A stretch of DNA of 64,000 nt, from assembly GCA_025766275.1 (NCBI GenBank), contig JAFKAC010000032.1:620001-684000 (forward strand). The letters are read 5' to 3'. Shown here piece after piece: positions 19,724-31,350 of the stretch. The stretch's first letter is position 1, and every line of letters begins with the position of its first letter. Below the pieces are notes generated by a model. It had not been told where the DNA came from. It worked only from the letters and a program-made list of their open reading frames with translations, and searched no databases. Both the position numbers and the translations under genes were made by a program. This DNA is from Lactarius indigo. Its lineage: Eukaryota; Basidiomycota; Agaricomycetes; Russulales; Russulaceae.

Positions 19724-20260
19724 TGTTGAAGCGCAGAACTAACAAGCAAGAGATAAGCTTGGAAAGCTAAAAGACAAGTTAACTTCAGAGGTGAAGGGAA
19801 CTCTATTACAACTTCATACCTAAAAGACAAGTTACTATAAAGGAACGTCTATGAGCAAAGGTAATAGAGAAGTAAAGAGAAAGGGAACTTACACTTCAGA
19901 GGTGAAGGGAACTCTGAAGTGTAGAGGCGAAAACAGCAGTCCTTATATACAGGATGCTTAGCTAATAATGGTCTGTGCGCACTGGTGACCCAAACACAAT
20001 ACAGGTGGTCTGTGCGCCAGAGGGAGAAACGCCATTGGATGGCAGAGAACAATAGCTGCCTAAAGCAGACAAGTCCGGTATCTTAACAATAGAAAGAACA
20101 ATAAGAACCATATATGGATCTAACAATAAAGATAAACAAAAGCGGTCCGTATGAGTCCGGAGTGTCCATAAGTCCATAAGGGACAGATACCGTATTTAGT
20201 ATGTGGGCTGACTCAATCAGATCCCACGAGACATGTGACTTTAACAGTCGCGTCTTAACA
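19724..20260 (-). repeat. copia-D 3' LTR
   Basis: This 537 bp repeat begins TGTTGAAGCG and ends CGTCTTAACA. It contains two copies of an ACTTCAGAGGTGAAGGGAACTCT-like motif about 120 bp apart. Confidence 0.94.
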
Positions 20261-20609
20261 TCCCTCCATGATAGAGACAGTCCACAAGAGTGGTGCAAGC
20301 ATTGAGTGAAAGTGCCTTGACAGGACACTTTTACTGCTTTACTGTTCTATGAGAAATGTTTTGATTCTCTGGTTAGAAAGAATCTATGTACGCAGAAGTC
20401 CTGATAAAGGACAACCTTTTGGAGGTCTTCATGCACTGCTCTATGAGGATAATGTAGTTCAGAGAACTACTTTTTGAAGAGCCGTGAGCTGGGAGATAAG
20501 ATGGAACAGGTCCAACTTCTTCAGTTCTCTAAGAAGGGTTTTTCTTAGCTATTGAAACTAGGAGGTCTGTTGCAAGTATACACAACAGTTCGACGTCCTA
20601 GAACCCATC

Positions 20610-23600
20610 TTACACCATTCCTAGATCAGCAACCATTTTTTCAAAGGGTTCTCTGGGCAGTGACTTAGTGAGTCCATCTGCAACCATTTCCCCTGTGGGT
20701 GTACGTATCAGGTGTATGACCTTGTTTTCTACGTACTCCCTGACTACATGGTGCTTGATCAGGATGTGTTTTGAACGTCTCCCAGTAACAGGGTTGAGAG
20801 CTAGGTCCACAGCACCCTTATTGTCACAGTGCAGAGGAATGGGGGAGGATACCTCATACCCCAGTTCTCCAAGGAAGGTGGCATACCACTAAGCCTGATT
20901 AGAGGCGTCTGAGAGGCTCATGTATTCTGCCTCGGTGGTAGACTGCGCAATTGTCTTTTGCTTTCTGGTACACCAAGAAATGGCTCCATTTGCAAGCAGG
21001 TAGACAAAACCTGAAGTGGAGTGCTTTTCTTCCTGATCTCCCCAGGAAGCGTCGCAGTAGCCATGAAGGCCTTCACCACCATTGCCATTCCCTCCAGCAT
21101 AGCGTAACGAGTAGTCCTTGGTGCTATTAAGATAAGCTAGGACATACTTAGCTAGGCGTAAATGCTGAGGTGAGGGGTTGGAAGCAAATTGGCTAAGGCG
21201 CGCAACAGCGAAGGAAATATCAGGTCTGCTTCCAATCTGCGCATATAGCAGAGACCCAATAATCTGTTGATACTTCTTAATCTCAGAAGTAGAGGCCTGA
21301 TCTGTGTACTTGATCAAGTGTGCCTTGGCGCCAGAGGGAAGAGGGGTATATACTGGATTGGAATCAGACATTCCAAAGCGTTCCACCACATCGCGGATGT
21401 AATCTGACTGGTTGATTTCCATGGTGCGGTTAGCACGATCTCTGGTGATGTTGACACCAAGATATGATTGAATCTCTCCCAGGTCGGTCATCTCATATCG
21501 ACTAGATAGAGAAGCCTTCAGATCTTTAATCTTTGATAAGGAACTTCCGAGTATAGTGATGTCATCTACATATAAGATCACGAAAAGTGTATCACCCCCC
21601 TCTTGAAGATGATACACGTATACTCCTGCATCAGAGTACGTCCGCGTGAAGCCTAGGTCGATTAAGACCCCATGGAACTGCACATTCCATGCGCGGGAAG
21701 CTTGTTTCAGGCCATAGAGGGCCTTCTGTAGCCGGCACACAAGGTGCTCGGAGCCAGCTGTGACGAAACCGACTGGTTGCTCCATATAAATTTCCTCCTC
21801 CAGTTCCCCATGAAGGAATGCCGACTTGACATCCATCTGGTGTATATGCCAGTCTTCAAGCGTAGCCAACGCGAGAAGGAGTCGCAAGGACTCAAAGCGG
21901 GCAACTGGGGAGAAAGTTTCGTCAAAGTCCACCCCCTCTAGTTGGGTGAACCCTTTTGCCACTAGCCTAGCACGAAAGCGTCCATCTGCTTTCTTTTTAA
22001 ATACCCATTTACACTTAACCACCTTCCTTCCTTCAGGAAGGGGTTCAAGCCTCCAGACATCGAGCTTGTGGAGAGCGTCCAGTTCATACTGGCACGCTTC
22101 AAGCCAATTGACAGCTTGGTCAGACTCCATAGCCTGCTTAAATGTCTGCGGGTCCTTGTAGCCAGGAACCTCGGCAGTGTTTAGCAAGTCCATCATGCCC
22201 AGTCTGCTACTCCCAGGCACAAATTCATCGTTCTCCTCTGTGTAGTAGCGAGGATTTGTGAATCGTACCCTAGTCCCACGCCTTGGGCGAGGGGGTGAAG
22301 TAACTGGCCCATTCCTCGGAGATCTAGGTGTTTCCCTAGGAGGAGAGATGTCCCTATTGAAGTTAGGGGCAGGGATTGGGGCAGTTACTACAGGCGGTCT
22401 CCCTTGCGAGCGAGTGCGAGGGCGCCTTGGGGTGGTTGGAGCAGGTGCTTGGGATGGAGGAGTGTGATATATTGTCTGGTCTGCAGGGTTTGGAGAAGTG
22501 TTGGGGGGTGTGCTAGGCTGTTGTATTGGTACTGCGGGCACCTGGACAGGTGGTAGGACAAAGATTGGTGTCTGAGGTGCCGCAGGGGCAACAGCTGGCG
22601 TAGGCTGACTAGGCACTACAAAGAATATCTCACCGGCAACAGCAGCCCCTTTAGCAGGTTCGCCGGACACGGGAGAAGTGATTGGTTGGTTGGAGTGACT
22701 AGTCAGGTCACTCAGGGATGGGAAGGTAGCTTCGTCAAATGTAACATCTCGTGAAGAGACAAAGCACCGGCTATGTCTATCCCAGAGTTTGTAACCCTTT
22801 GAATTAGGTTCATAGCCCACAAACACGGCTTCCTTTGATTTAGGATCTAGTTTGCGCCGGTTGTGTTCTGGTACATGATAGTAGGCTTTGCAGCCAAATA
22901 CTCTAAGGTAAGAGACATCTGGGACTGTACCATCCCAGAGCTCCAGCGGAGTTTTCCACTCATTAGAACGGGTGGGAGTGCGATTATAGATGTGCACTGC
23001 AGTTTGAACTGCTTGTTCCCAAAAGCCGAGGCTTAGACCTGCATGATGAAGCATGCTGGTGCCTTTTTCCATGATTGTGCGGTTAAACCGCTCGGCTCTC
23101 CCGTTCTGTTGTGGAGAATAAGGCATCGTAAGCATATGCTCAATCCCTTCCTCCAGAAGAATGTCTTTAAGGACATTGTTGACATACTCGCCACCACGAT
23201 CGGAGTGTAGGGTTTTAATGGGCTTATTTTGTTGTTTTTCAGCCCATGCCTTGTAGTGTAGGAAGGCACCCGTAAACTCGTCTTTGGACTTCATAGGGAT
23301 GACAACTGCAGCTTTTGAGAAGTCATCTATGAAGGTGGCAAAGTATTTGTTGCCCTGGATAGAGTTACTCTGTAGTGGGCCAACAAGGTCACTGTGCACA
23401 AGTTCAAGGGATTCTTGTGCACGCTTCTGGGAAGGAGGAAAAGGTTTGCGGGTGGACTTGCCAAGTTCACACCCATGACAGGGACCTTCTTCCTCAGGGG
23501 ATTCATCTATGTTGAGTCCTTTTACGGACTTCGGAGCATATCTTTGGAGCGCTTCTTTGGACATATGTCCCATGCGCTGATGCCAGACATCAAGGCTAGC

Positions 23601-25013
23601 AGATGCAGTTGCTTGGGCATTTACTTTATGGTGCCCATCAAGCCAATATAGGCCTGAAGCCTTGTGTCCTTCCGCAATGGTTTTCCCATCATACCTTATA
23701 GCGAAGGTAGTGGCATCAAAACTTACTATGGCCCCCTTAGCTGTTAGGGCAGGGGTGGACAGTATACGCGAATGCGTATTAGGTAGGTGCAGCACATTGG
23801 AGATTTTTAGGTCATACCCGAAGTTGGTATGGATTGTTACGGTTCCAGTACCAACACTCCTTAGCAAGGAGTTATCTCCTAGAAGTACTTCAACACCTTT
23901 GTGAGGGGTGTAGGTGTCGTAGTCTTCTATGTGAGGGGTAAAGTGTGCTGACGCCCCACTGTCCATCATCCATTTTGATGCAATCTGGGTGCTGTGTGTA
24001 CCCATCGTGTAAAGGGAAACCTGAGGTACTTCATGTACCTCCTCTATTTTGCCAGAGCCATTGACTATAGTAAATAGTCGGCTCTTTGGTACAGGTATAC
24101 TATTTAACCTGTTTGCCGGAAGTGAGTCCGGCACCTCTACTGTGGTATTCTGGGCGGCCTTTGCCCGCTGTCCTGCCTTCCCCTTCTTAGCATTCTCCTG
24201 GTCCCGTTTGAGTTTGTAACATTCTGGCTTTTTATGGCCAGGTTTTTTGCAGTAATGGCAGATTATGTCTGAAGACACAGAGCTGCCCGATGGCCGCGCC
24301 TCATGAGCGTGAGGGGCCGAAGATTTCTTAACGGGGGCGACCTTGTTGTAGGACGCCACAGGACCGGCGAGACGGGATTCCTCATTGATGAACCTGTTGA
24401 TGAGGTCCTGAGGTTGGAGGTTAGAGGGGGGGCCAGAGGCCAGGATGGTGCCAGCTATGGTGCTGTAAGATGGGGGGAGCGCGTCTAGAAGAATGAAGGA
24501 CATTTGCATGTCCGAGACGGGCATCCCTTGCTCCACCAGGGTGTTCCTCAGGTCCAGCATTTTTTGGAGCTGAGGCAGGAAGGGGCTACCTTCCTGAAGC
24601 TTGGTGTTTGCCAAGCCCACCCAAATATTAAAGGTGGCCATAGAGCCAACCTGACCATAGAGGTTCTCCAACTCCACGAACTTGTCATGGACAGTTGGGA
24701 AGATGTGGGAGGAGTGAATACCAGATAGGACCTCCGTTGTCACTGATAAAAATAAGAGGCCAGTGATGACTTCTTCTTGTTTTGCCCAGAGGGCAAGGAT
24801 GGCGAGTCCCTCATCTGTAGGACCAGTGGGCCCCACAGCGCCTGCTGCGAGAGGGGGATGTTGGGGCACTGAAGCAGGAGCACCGTGTGTAAGGTGCCTG
24901 CTGCACCCATTCATCAGCATGAGGGAGGTAAACGTGGCAGACCAAGTCTGCCAGTTGGTGCCATCCAACTTGGCGAGGGTGACGGACGGAGGGAAGACGA
25001 GATGGAAAGACAT
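20610..25013 (-). pseudogene. copia-D Gag-Pol with one in-frame stop
   Basis: The ATG at 25013 opens 1374 codons: Gag region, CCHC knuckle CHYCKKPGHKKPEC (about 251), protease MMDSGASAHF (about 349), integrase finger (HQRMGH, CHGCELGK) and core (HSDLVGP, LHSDRGGEY, QNGRAERFNR). A Pro-rich linker follows, then RT (FDETFSPVAR, MDVKSAFLHGEL, ILYVDDITIL at about 1146) and RNase H (GYCDASWGD, STSGFVYLLANG, TTEAEYMSL). A TAG at 20889-20891 interrupts RNase H right after SNQA. The same frame resumes with WYATF and runs to the normal end MVADLGMV at 20610, including DNKGAV. The last 93 codons, including an RNase H catalytic Asp, would be lost without readthrough. Confidence 0.9.
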
Positions 25014-26001
25014 TTGAGATGTTTGTGTATCTGGTTCCGAGGAGCAGTCAGAACCAGCTCAGATCTTGAGAAGGTAAATGTCCAGCCATAGGAGCGCTAT
25101 ACTCCATAACACATATGGTGTCATGCCTCAAGTATGTGCGACTTGGATATAATTAGATAGTGGAATCATTGTACTGATGGCTGCCTTATACTAAGATCCA
25201 CAAAGCCCAAATGTTACTATGGGTAATAGTCATGCAACAGCTTTGTTGGCTTCGATGGGATGGGAGCTTTTGGTCTGGCGAAGGACTACTAAGTCTCTGT
25301 ATCCCTCAGCCTTACAGCCTTGATGCTGGGGCTATTAAGGATCTATAGTAAAGGGTAGTACCCTAGAGAGGAGCCAACAGCGAGTTCAAGAGACAGTGAT
25401 AGGGATCAACTCCCATAACAACTGAATCTTCCGTCTGTGGAGTCTCTAGAACAGACCATTAAGGGTCTTGGTACTAAGTAACTAGACTAGTGATACATGC
25501 TATGCAGCGAATCCTGCACAAAGGGAGCGAATACTTCTCCTAGCAGAGGTCTAGTCATAGCTACTATGTATAGTACTAAGTAGCGTCTCCTAGTTGTATC
25601 AGAGGGAAGGACTTCTGGGTTTGACTATTAACCAGGCCTTCACACCCCTTAAAGTGACCCAGGTATTAACCGAGTATCACCCAACCATTAGAGAGGCCTA
25701 TAGCTGCAAGGGTCTTCCCCTATTGGCCTATGAAAGCACTTCCGGACGAAAACCGGGTATGGAAGATATAGTAGTGCGCACAGAGGAATTTGAGGTTATA
25801 TAAAACCTCTCATGAGAACCTCCTTAGGAGGCTAGCCAAAATGGCACATGACCAAGGTCATGGTGGACAAGAAAGAAGGGTGTGTCGAAAGAGGATAGAG
25901 GATGCTCACTGAAAGTGTGGGTGACGACAAAAAATGTGTGGTCGGCTGAGAGAGCAAGATGACACAAGTAGATCTGATAAAGCAAGTTAGTTATTAGGCG
26001 T
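25014..26001 (-). other. copia-D leader region
   Basis: About 1 kb lies between the primer site and the gag start. No coding frame of note is visible. It corresponds in position, but not obviously in sequence, to the copia-B leader. Confidence 0.6.
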
Positions 26002-26015
26002 CAGGGCCCATAACC
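26002..26015 (-). other. copia-D primer binding site (half-tRNA-iMet type)
   Basis: The plus strand CAGGGCCCATAACC is immediately adjacent to the 5' LTR. It is the same 14-mer as in copia-A and copia-B and matches the initiator tRNA-Met anticodon arm. Confidence 0.8.
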
Positions 26016-26552
26016 TGTTGAAGTGCAGAACTAACAAGCAAGAGATAAGCTTGGAAAGCTAAAAGACAAGTTAACTTCAGAGGTGAAGGGAACTCTATTA
26101 CAACTTCATACCTAAAAGACAAGTTACTATAAAGGAACGTCTATGAGCAAAGGTAATAGAGAAGTAAAGAGAAAGGGAACTTACACTTCAGAGGTGAAGG
26201 GAACTCTGAAGTGTAGAGGCGAAAACAGCAGTCCTTATATACAGGATGCTTAGCTAATAATGGTCTGTGCGCACTGGTGACCCAAACACAATACAGGTGG
26301 TCTGTGCGCCAGAGGGAGAAACGCCATTGGATGGCAGAGAACAATAGCTGCCTAAAGCAGACAAGTCCGGTATCTTAACAATAGAAAGAACAATAAGAAC
26401 CATATATGGATCTAACAATAAAGATAAACAAAAGCGGTCCGTATGAGTCCGGAGTGTCCATAAGTCCATAAGGGACAGATACCGTATTTAGTATGTGGGC
26501 TGACTCAATCAGATCCCACGAGACATGTGACTTTAACAGTCGCGTCTTAACA
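26016..26552 (-). repeat. copia-D 5' LTR
   Basis: This is the matching 537 bp copy, identical except at 26024 as far as I can see. It directly abuts the primer site 26002-26015 on its inner side. Confidence 0.94.
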
Positions 26553-26562
26553 GCTAGGGCAC

Positions 26563-26576
26563 CAGGGCCCATAACC
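26563..26576 (-). other. copia-B primer binding site (half-tRNA-iMet type)
   Basis: The 14-mer CAGGGCCCATAACC directly abuts the copia-B 5' LTR at 26577. Five bases of leader (26558-26562) and then the copia-D target duplication follow on the minus strand. Confidence 0.8.
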
Positions 26577-27185
26577 TGATGAACAGCACACATGAAGATG
26601 ATACTCACAGTGACAAGAGGACTGTGGTGAGATATCAAAGGTGGCTGAAAGGCAGCAACAGGGGTGAAGTCAAGCAAAGTGAAGCAGAGGTTGTCTGGCA
26701 CACAAACAGTGAGAACTGATGTTATACATTGGAGGGAAGGGAGCTTACCTGGCACACAAACAGTGAGAACTGATGTGGACCAGGAGCGTACATGCTACTC
26801 TACTTATACACTTTCTGGGAGTGACATTATACAAGGGATGTAACACTAGTCACGTACTACAAGACAGTTATTGTTCTACAAACGGACAAAGGAGTGGACG
26901 TTCTGAGAACAAGGACAGAAAGTACAAGGAGAGTCTAGAAGTAAGTGATATCATAATGACATCACAATAAAGATAACGCCGCAAAGAGAACAAAGGGAAG
27001 AGTACAATGAAATGTCCAGAGTGTTCTACATGATGTCATTGTACATGATGTCATAGATAAGCTAAGAAGTCCGAGATTGTACAGATCATATAATCTAATC
27101 TACAGGTCCAATATATCTTATCTAAAGCAGTCCATATCTGCAAGTCCTTTAGAGCCGCTAAGTGCGCGCGGGCTACTTATCAACA
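26577..27185 (-). repeat. copia-B 5' LTR
   Basis: This is the matching 609 bp copy. It is directly followed on the minus strand by the half-tRNA-type primer site 26563-26576. Its outer border is TTGTA and the copia-A RT sequence. Confidence 0.93.
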
Positions 27186-27190
27186 TTGTA

Positions 27191-30100
27191 TTCTTGAAGT
27201 ACCTCGCTTGAGCTACTAGTGATGGCGCAGTCATCAACGTGGACTGCGATTATGACCGGGTGTTCACCAATGCGAGTGTGGAACACTCCGGGATCAACAT
27301 CACTGACGCGGAAGCCGAGGTCAGTGAGAGTACGCTTAAGTGTGTCGTACCACTTCGCCCAGCTTGTTTGAGTCCGTATAGAGATTTCTTGAGATGCTTG
27401 ACCGTTCCTTCTTCGCCGTCGTACCCAGGCGGATTCTGCATGTAAATGTCCTCCTCTGGACTGAGTTCTCCGTTGAGGTACGCCCCGTTGAAGTCGAAGG
27501 AGTCGATGTCCCAATCCTGCTGCGCGGCAAGCGCGAGGATGGTGCGGAAAGTGGTGAGCTTCGCGACCGGTGAATACGTCTCGAAGTAGTCGGTCCCATA
27601 CACTTGCGTGAAACCTCGCGCTACGAGGCGCGCCTTGTATTTGTCGATAGATCCGTCCGCCTTGCGTTTGATGCGGAAAACCCATTTGCTGCCGACAATG
27701 TTTCTTCCAGGTGGGCGCGGCACCGTTTCCCAGGTGCCTGCATCCTCGAGGGTTTTCATCTCGCGATCCATCGCCTGCTGCCATAAAGGCCAGTCATGGC
27801 GAGATCGCGCCTCGTTAACTGTCACCGGGTCGCCTTGCATGTCGCTGATTGCTTCTGCAATGAGTGGTGTAACGCCAGCTACAAATTCGCAGTCAGCGCC
27901 GAAATCCGCGAAGTCGTCAGCGAATGCCATTCTCGCTCCGGCTTTCTTTCGCCTCCTGGTAGGTCCTAGGTCTTCATCATCTCCTCCATTGATCGTGCCC
28001 TCACCAGCTTCCAGCCTCTTCTTATAATCGGACGGCTTGCTCTTGCGGCTTGAAGTGCGAGTTGCTTGAGCATAGCTGGGTTGTCCGTCCGATGCGCGAA
28101 ATTTCGCGGTCTTGTTCTTGCCTGCCGCAGGCGTTGACTGATACTGGCCCGGCGGTGCCGGGTCCAGCTGTTCTTCAACGTCTTGCTCTTCATTGTTTTC
28201 ATCGTCTGACGGCGGCAAAGCTATGTCTTGAGGTTGAGGTGGAGCGGGCACCGGAATAGGGGGAATGGCAGGAGGAAAAGAAGATGGGAGAGATGGAAGG
28301 GGTGCCGTTGTAGTCTTGGTCTTGCCGGGCGTGACGGCGGGCTGTGGAGTGGTGTGAACAGTGACCGTAGTTGGCGCGAACCTTACGTTGCGCTCGACCG
28401 AGACCAAATTCTTGCTCGGCCAATAGATCCTGTGTGCGTGAGTACTGTCCTTGTCGTACCCCACCCAATATCCTTCAGCAGCCCGCGCATCTAATTTCGA
28501 GCCCGCATCAGTGTGAACCCACACTTGTTGCCCCCACTCGGGCACCCCAGCTAAGTTGGGCTTCTGCCCGTAAAGCCGTTCGTACGGTGTCATGTTGCCC
28601 AGAGCTCGCGTAGACGTGCGATTCTTGAGCCAGGTTGCATAGCGGACAGCTTCCCCCCATAGACTTTTGGGGAGACCGCTGTGGTGCAGGACAGTGCGCA
28701 CGCGCTCCAAGAGACGCCGGTTCAAGGACTCGGCCACCCCATTATGCTGGGGGGTATCGTGGGTGGTTAGCCGGCGCTCAGTGCCTTGCTCCTTGAGAAA
28801 ACGGTCGAAATCTGCACCGGTGTATTCGCCTCCGCGATCTGAGCGAAGCTTCTTGATTTTCGCGCCACGTTGAGTCTCAGCCCAGGCCGCAAAATCTTTG
28901 TAAGCTTGAAGAGCTTCGTCTTTGGTGCGCAAGAGCTTGATCTCAGTATAGCGCGAATAATCGTCTGTAAAAGTGATATAGTAACGTCGTCCTCCAATAG
29001 TGTTGAGCGGCGACGGTCCCCAGACATCAGAGTGTATCTCTTCTCCAAAGGTACTTGCTGGCGCGGCCTCGCGTTCCTTCTTGATTGCCTTCCTAGTCGC
29101 CTTAGCATATTCACAAGATTCGCAGTAGATTTGTTGCCCATCGTCGATGAGCGAGATCCCTAGTATTGCTTGAGAACGCACGAGAGTGCGGATAGAGTCC
29201 GCAGCAACGTGTCCAAGTCGACGGTGCAACGTGCGGATATCGATTACTTCATCCGCCGAGCTTGCGCCGCACACGTGCTCAACTTGGTAAAGGCCATTGT
29301 GATTTGATGGGATCTTCCCCACGATCTTCCCCTGAGAATTTGCGATCTTGCAAACGTTCCCTTCGAAAGACACCGCAAAGCCCGCTTTAGTGATGCGGCT
29401 TATGGAAACCACTGTGAGAGCCATTTCCGGGGCATGCAGAGTGTCACGAAGGATAACAGGAGTGAACGACTCGCCATTTGGCACCCGGATACGCAAATCT
29501 CCAATACCAGTCGCGAAGAATAGGCGCTTATCAGCTGCCATAATGGGACGAGGGGCGATTGGGCGATAAGAAGTGAATTGGTGTCGATAAGGGGACATGT
29601 GACAGGAGGCGCCGGAATCGTAGAGTTCGTTCTCGGCCCTAGGCTTGCACGCGTAGCTAGCCGAATCTTGATCTTGAAATTCTTCGATCGCAGCCCATGC
29701 TTCTATGTCCGGCTGTGATTGCTGGTCCGCCGCGGCGGTACCTTCTTGGCTCTTCTTCTTCGGCCCTTGCCCTTCCTTGCCCCCTCCTTTAGCCCAACAA
29801 TTGGCTCTAATGTGGCCGCGTTTCTTGCAATTGAAGCATTCGATGTCCTTCTTGGATTTGCCTTTGCCCTTCTGATTTGCTTGGGCTCCTAGTGCTTCAT
29901 CTTGAGGATCTTTCTTCCCAGCTTTGAGAACGCGCCTGTCATATTCATCTGTGACTAGCCGAATGACTGTAGTTGGGGTAAGCGAAGTGCCGGTAAGAGC
30001 GGCTGTAGTGGACATAGCCGAGGTTGTCGTGTCGTAAGATGTGGGGAGGGAGCCGAGCAAAATTGAAGCATATTCTTCATCCGGAATTGTCTTTCCCATC

Positions 30101-30534
30101 GCGGCTAATTGCTCGCGTAGATTAGCGATGTAATCAAGGTGCGTGCATACGTTGTCATCCTCCCCGCACTTCAACAATTGAAGCTGCCGGCGTAGGTCCA
30201 CAACAATCATTTGCGTCCTTCCTTCAAACAAAGCTTTGAGTGCATCCCACACATCCTTTGCACGAGCGCTGTTCTTGATGCGATTGAAAATAGAGTCTGG
30301 TACTGAGGCAGTGATAGCCTGCTTGACAGTAGCTTCTCCGTGCGCCCATCGGGCCGGCGCGGTTATTCCATTAATAGTACCGGCTGCCGAGTAGGCTGCG
30401 GGTATAGAGTCATTAGTTAAATGGTCGGATAATGTTCGCGATTCCATCGCCCAGATCATGTGGTCTCGGTAGACGACCCAATTTGATCCATCCGCCGCTA
30501 ACTTCGGCACATTAACACGGGGTTCGTCGCTCAT
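27191..30534 (-). pseudogene. copia-A gag-pol, N-terminal part (Gag, PR, IN, RT)
   Basis: The ATG at 30534 opens a single gag-pol frame. In order there are a Gag/UBN2-like region, a CCHC zinc knuckle CFNCKKRGHIRANC (about residue 231), a retropepsin motif YDSGASCHM (about 305), an integrase HHCC finger (LHRRLGH, CESC), and an integrase core (HSDVWG, LRSDRGGEY, HNGVAESLNR). The RT follows (KWVFRIKRKADG, FDFNGAYLNGEL, LYGLKQAGR). At about 27352, right after KQAGR, one A appears to be missing. The frame then shifts and continues as KWYDTLK to the VHVDD active-site box and up to the copia-B junction at 27190. The element was thus probably already inactive, or became so after being split. Confidence 0.88.
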
Positions 30535-30623
30535 ATCGGAAGATGTCGAAATGAAAGGATAATAGCAGGTAAGCGCAGATAATTTATGATTCGATCTCGT
30601 ACTGGGTCTCTAGGCGCAGGGCG

Positions 30624-30637
30624 CAGGGCCCATAACC
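30624..30637 (-). other. copia-A primer binding site (half-tRNA-iMet type)
   Basis: The plus strand reads CAGGGCCCATAACC, one base from the LTR. It matches the anticodon-arm segment of eukaryotic initiator tRNA-Met (CAGGGCUCAUAACC in yeast) with one C/U difference, not the tRNA 3' end. The minus-strand genome therefore pairs with an internally cleaved 5' half-tRNA, as described for Drosophila copia and Ty5. The same 14-mer abuts the 5' LTRs of copia-B and copia-D. Confidence 0.8.
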
Positions 30638-30638
30638 T

Positions 30639-31287
30639 TGTGCGAGAGTAGCGCGATTATGTAACGCGTTGCATGTGAGTGCGCGCGCCGAGAGCCACAG
30701 AAATAGAACAAGTCGAGCGTTTGCGAGAGAGAGAGATTGAGCGCGAATAAACAGACGGAGGGATTTCGAGAACAACAAATTGATAGTACATTCCAGTCTG
30801 AATCCATACACTTTATACTACTGGGTTTTCTGTTTATTTGTAAATACGAGTCGTAAGTAATCACAGGCCATCAAACATGTGTGAGCGCGTCGTAAGGTAA
30901 GTATATCGTAGAGCCTCTCAATTGAGGCAAAAAGTCATAACTACTCATCATGAGATCATACAGAAACGAAGATCGAAGCCGAAACCGAACGTGGGACGAA
31001 GGAATTGAGATTGCGAGTTAATAAGGCATGTGGCCGCGGCCCTTGTGACGTCGGGCTCGGCGTGCTCGCGCTTGATCCGAGAACGTATCCTAACAACGAT
31101 ATTGATTAATACGAAGTTGAACCAGACTGGTATAGTAACGGCCGAAGGCTGTAGTCCAAAAATTAGTGTTGAGGATCGCTCGCGCTGAGGCGAGACGACT
31201 CCCCCGGGCCATCGGCCCGGTGCGGTCCTGACAGGATCCCGGTGCCGGACGCTCCCCCGCAAGTCGGGCTCACAGCGTATTTCAGCA
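30639..31287 (-). repeat. copia-A 5' LTR
   Basis: This is the second 649 bp copy and would supply the promoter for the minus-strand copia-A transcript. It is followed on the minus strand by one spacer base and the primer binding site at 30624-30637. Its outer edge is the target duplication GGTCTT and the hAT first exon. Confidence 0.95.
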
Positions 31288-31350
31288 GGTCTTTGGCCTT
31301 TTTGGAGTCCTCTTGGGTGTTGAAGGGGCCCTCTTCCTAGATCCAGCCAT
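31288..31350 (-). pseudogene. hAT transposase, first-exon N-terminus cut off by copia-A
   Basis: The minus-strand ATG at 31350 opens a Lys/Arg/Pro-rich N-terminus beginning MAGSRKRAPSTPKR. The frame runs to 31288, the edge of the copia-A right LTR, and continues in phase at 3410 on the other side of the element with KKSQVKQ. The basic stretch could act as a nuclear localisation signal (inference). The 6 bp GGTCTT present at 3405-3410 and 31288-31293 are the target-site duplication. The junction shows that one transposase exon once spanned both sites. Confidence 0.75.

Larger units (their letters stand above)
19724..26552 (-). mobile_element. Ty1/copia element copia-D, full length
   Basis: LTRs of 537 bp (19724-20260 and 26016-26552) differ at one position that I can see (C at 19732, T at 26024). 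GCTAG is duplicated at 19719-19723 and 26553-26557. The internal region carries a half-tRNA-type primer site (26002-26015), a 1 kb leader, gag-pol with one in-frame stop, and a purine-rich tract next to the 3' LTR at 20261. It is inserted in the leader of copia-B, making it the innermost of the three copias. Confidence 0.94.
12946..27185 (-). mobile_element. Ty1/copia element copia-B, composite, hosting copia-D
   Basis: LTRs of 609 bp (12946-13554 and 26577-27185) differ at one site that I can see (13159 G, 26790 A). They are flanked by TTGTA on both sides (12941-12945 and 27186-27190). Internally, reading on the minus strand: primer site (26563-26576), leader split by copia-D, intact gag-pol (18960-14638), then an LTR of a sister subfamily (14004-14618), then a second copy of the pol 3' end (14003-13555), then the 3' LTR. 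The tandem tail suggests recombination with a related element. Confidence 0.88.
3411..31287 (-). mobile_element. Ty1/copia element copia-A, interrupted by gypsy and copia-B
   Basis: Identical-length 649-bp LTRs (3411-4059 and 30639-31287) start TG and end CA, and GGTCTT is duplicated on both outer sides. The 5' half (leader, gag, protease, integrase, most of RT) is at 27191-30638. The 3' part of RT and RNase H is at 4060-4962. The 19 bp at 12927-12945 are a sliver of the same gene between the two nested elements. Without its insertions the element would be about 5.7 kb, usual for copia. A polypurine tract (minus strand GCGGGGGAG) abuts the LTR at 4060. Confidence 0.92.
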
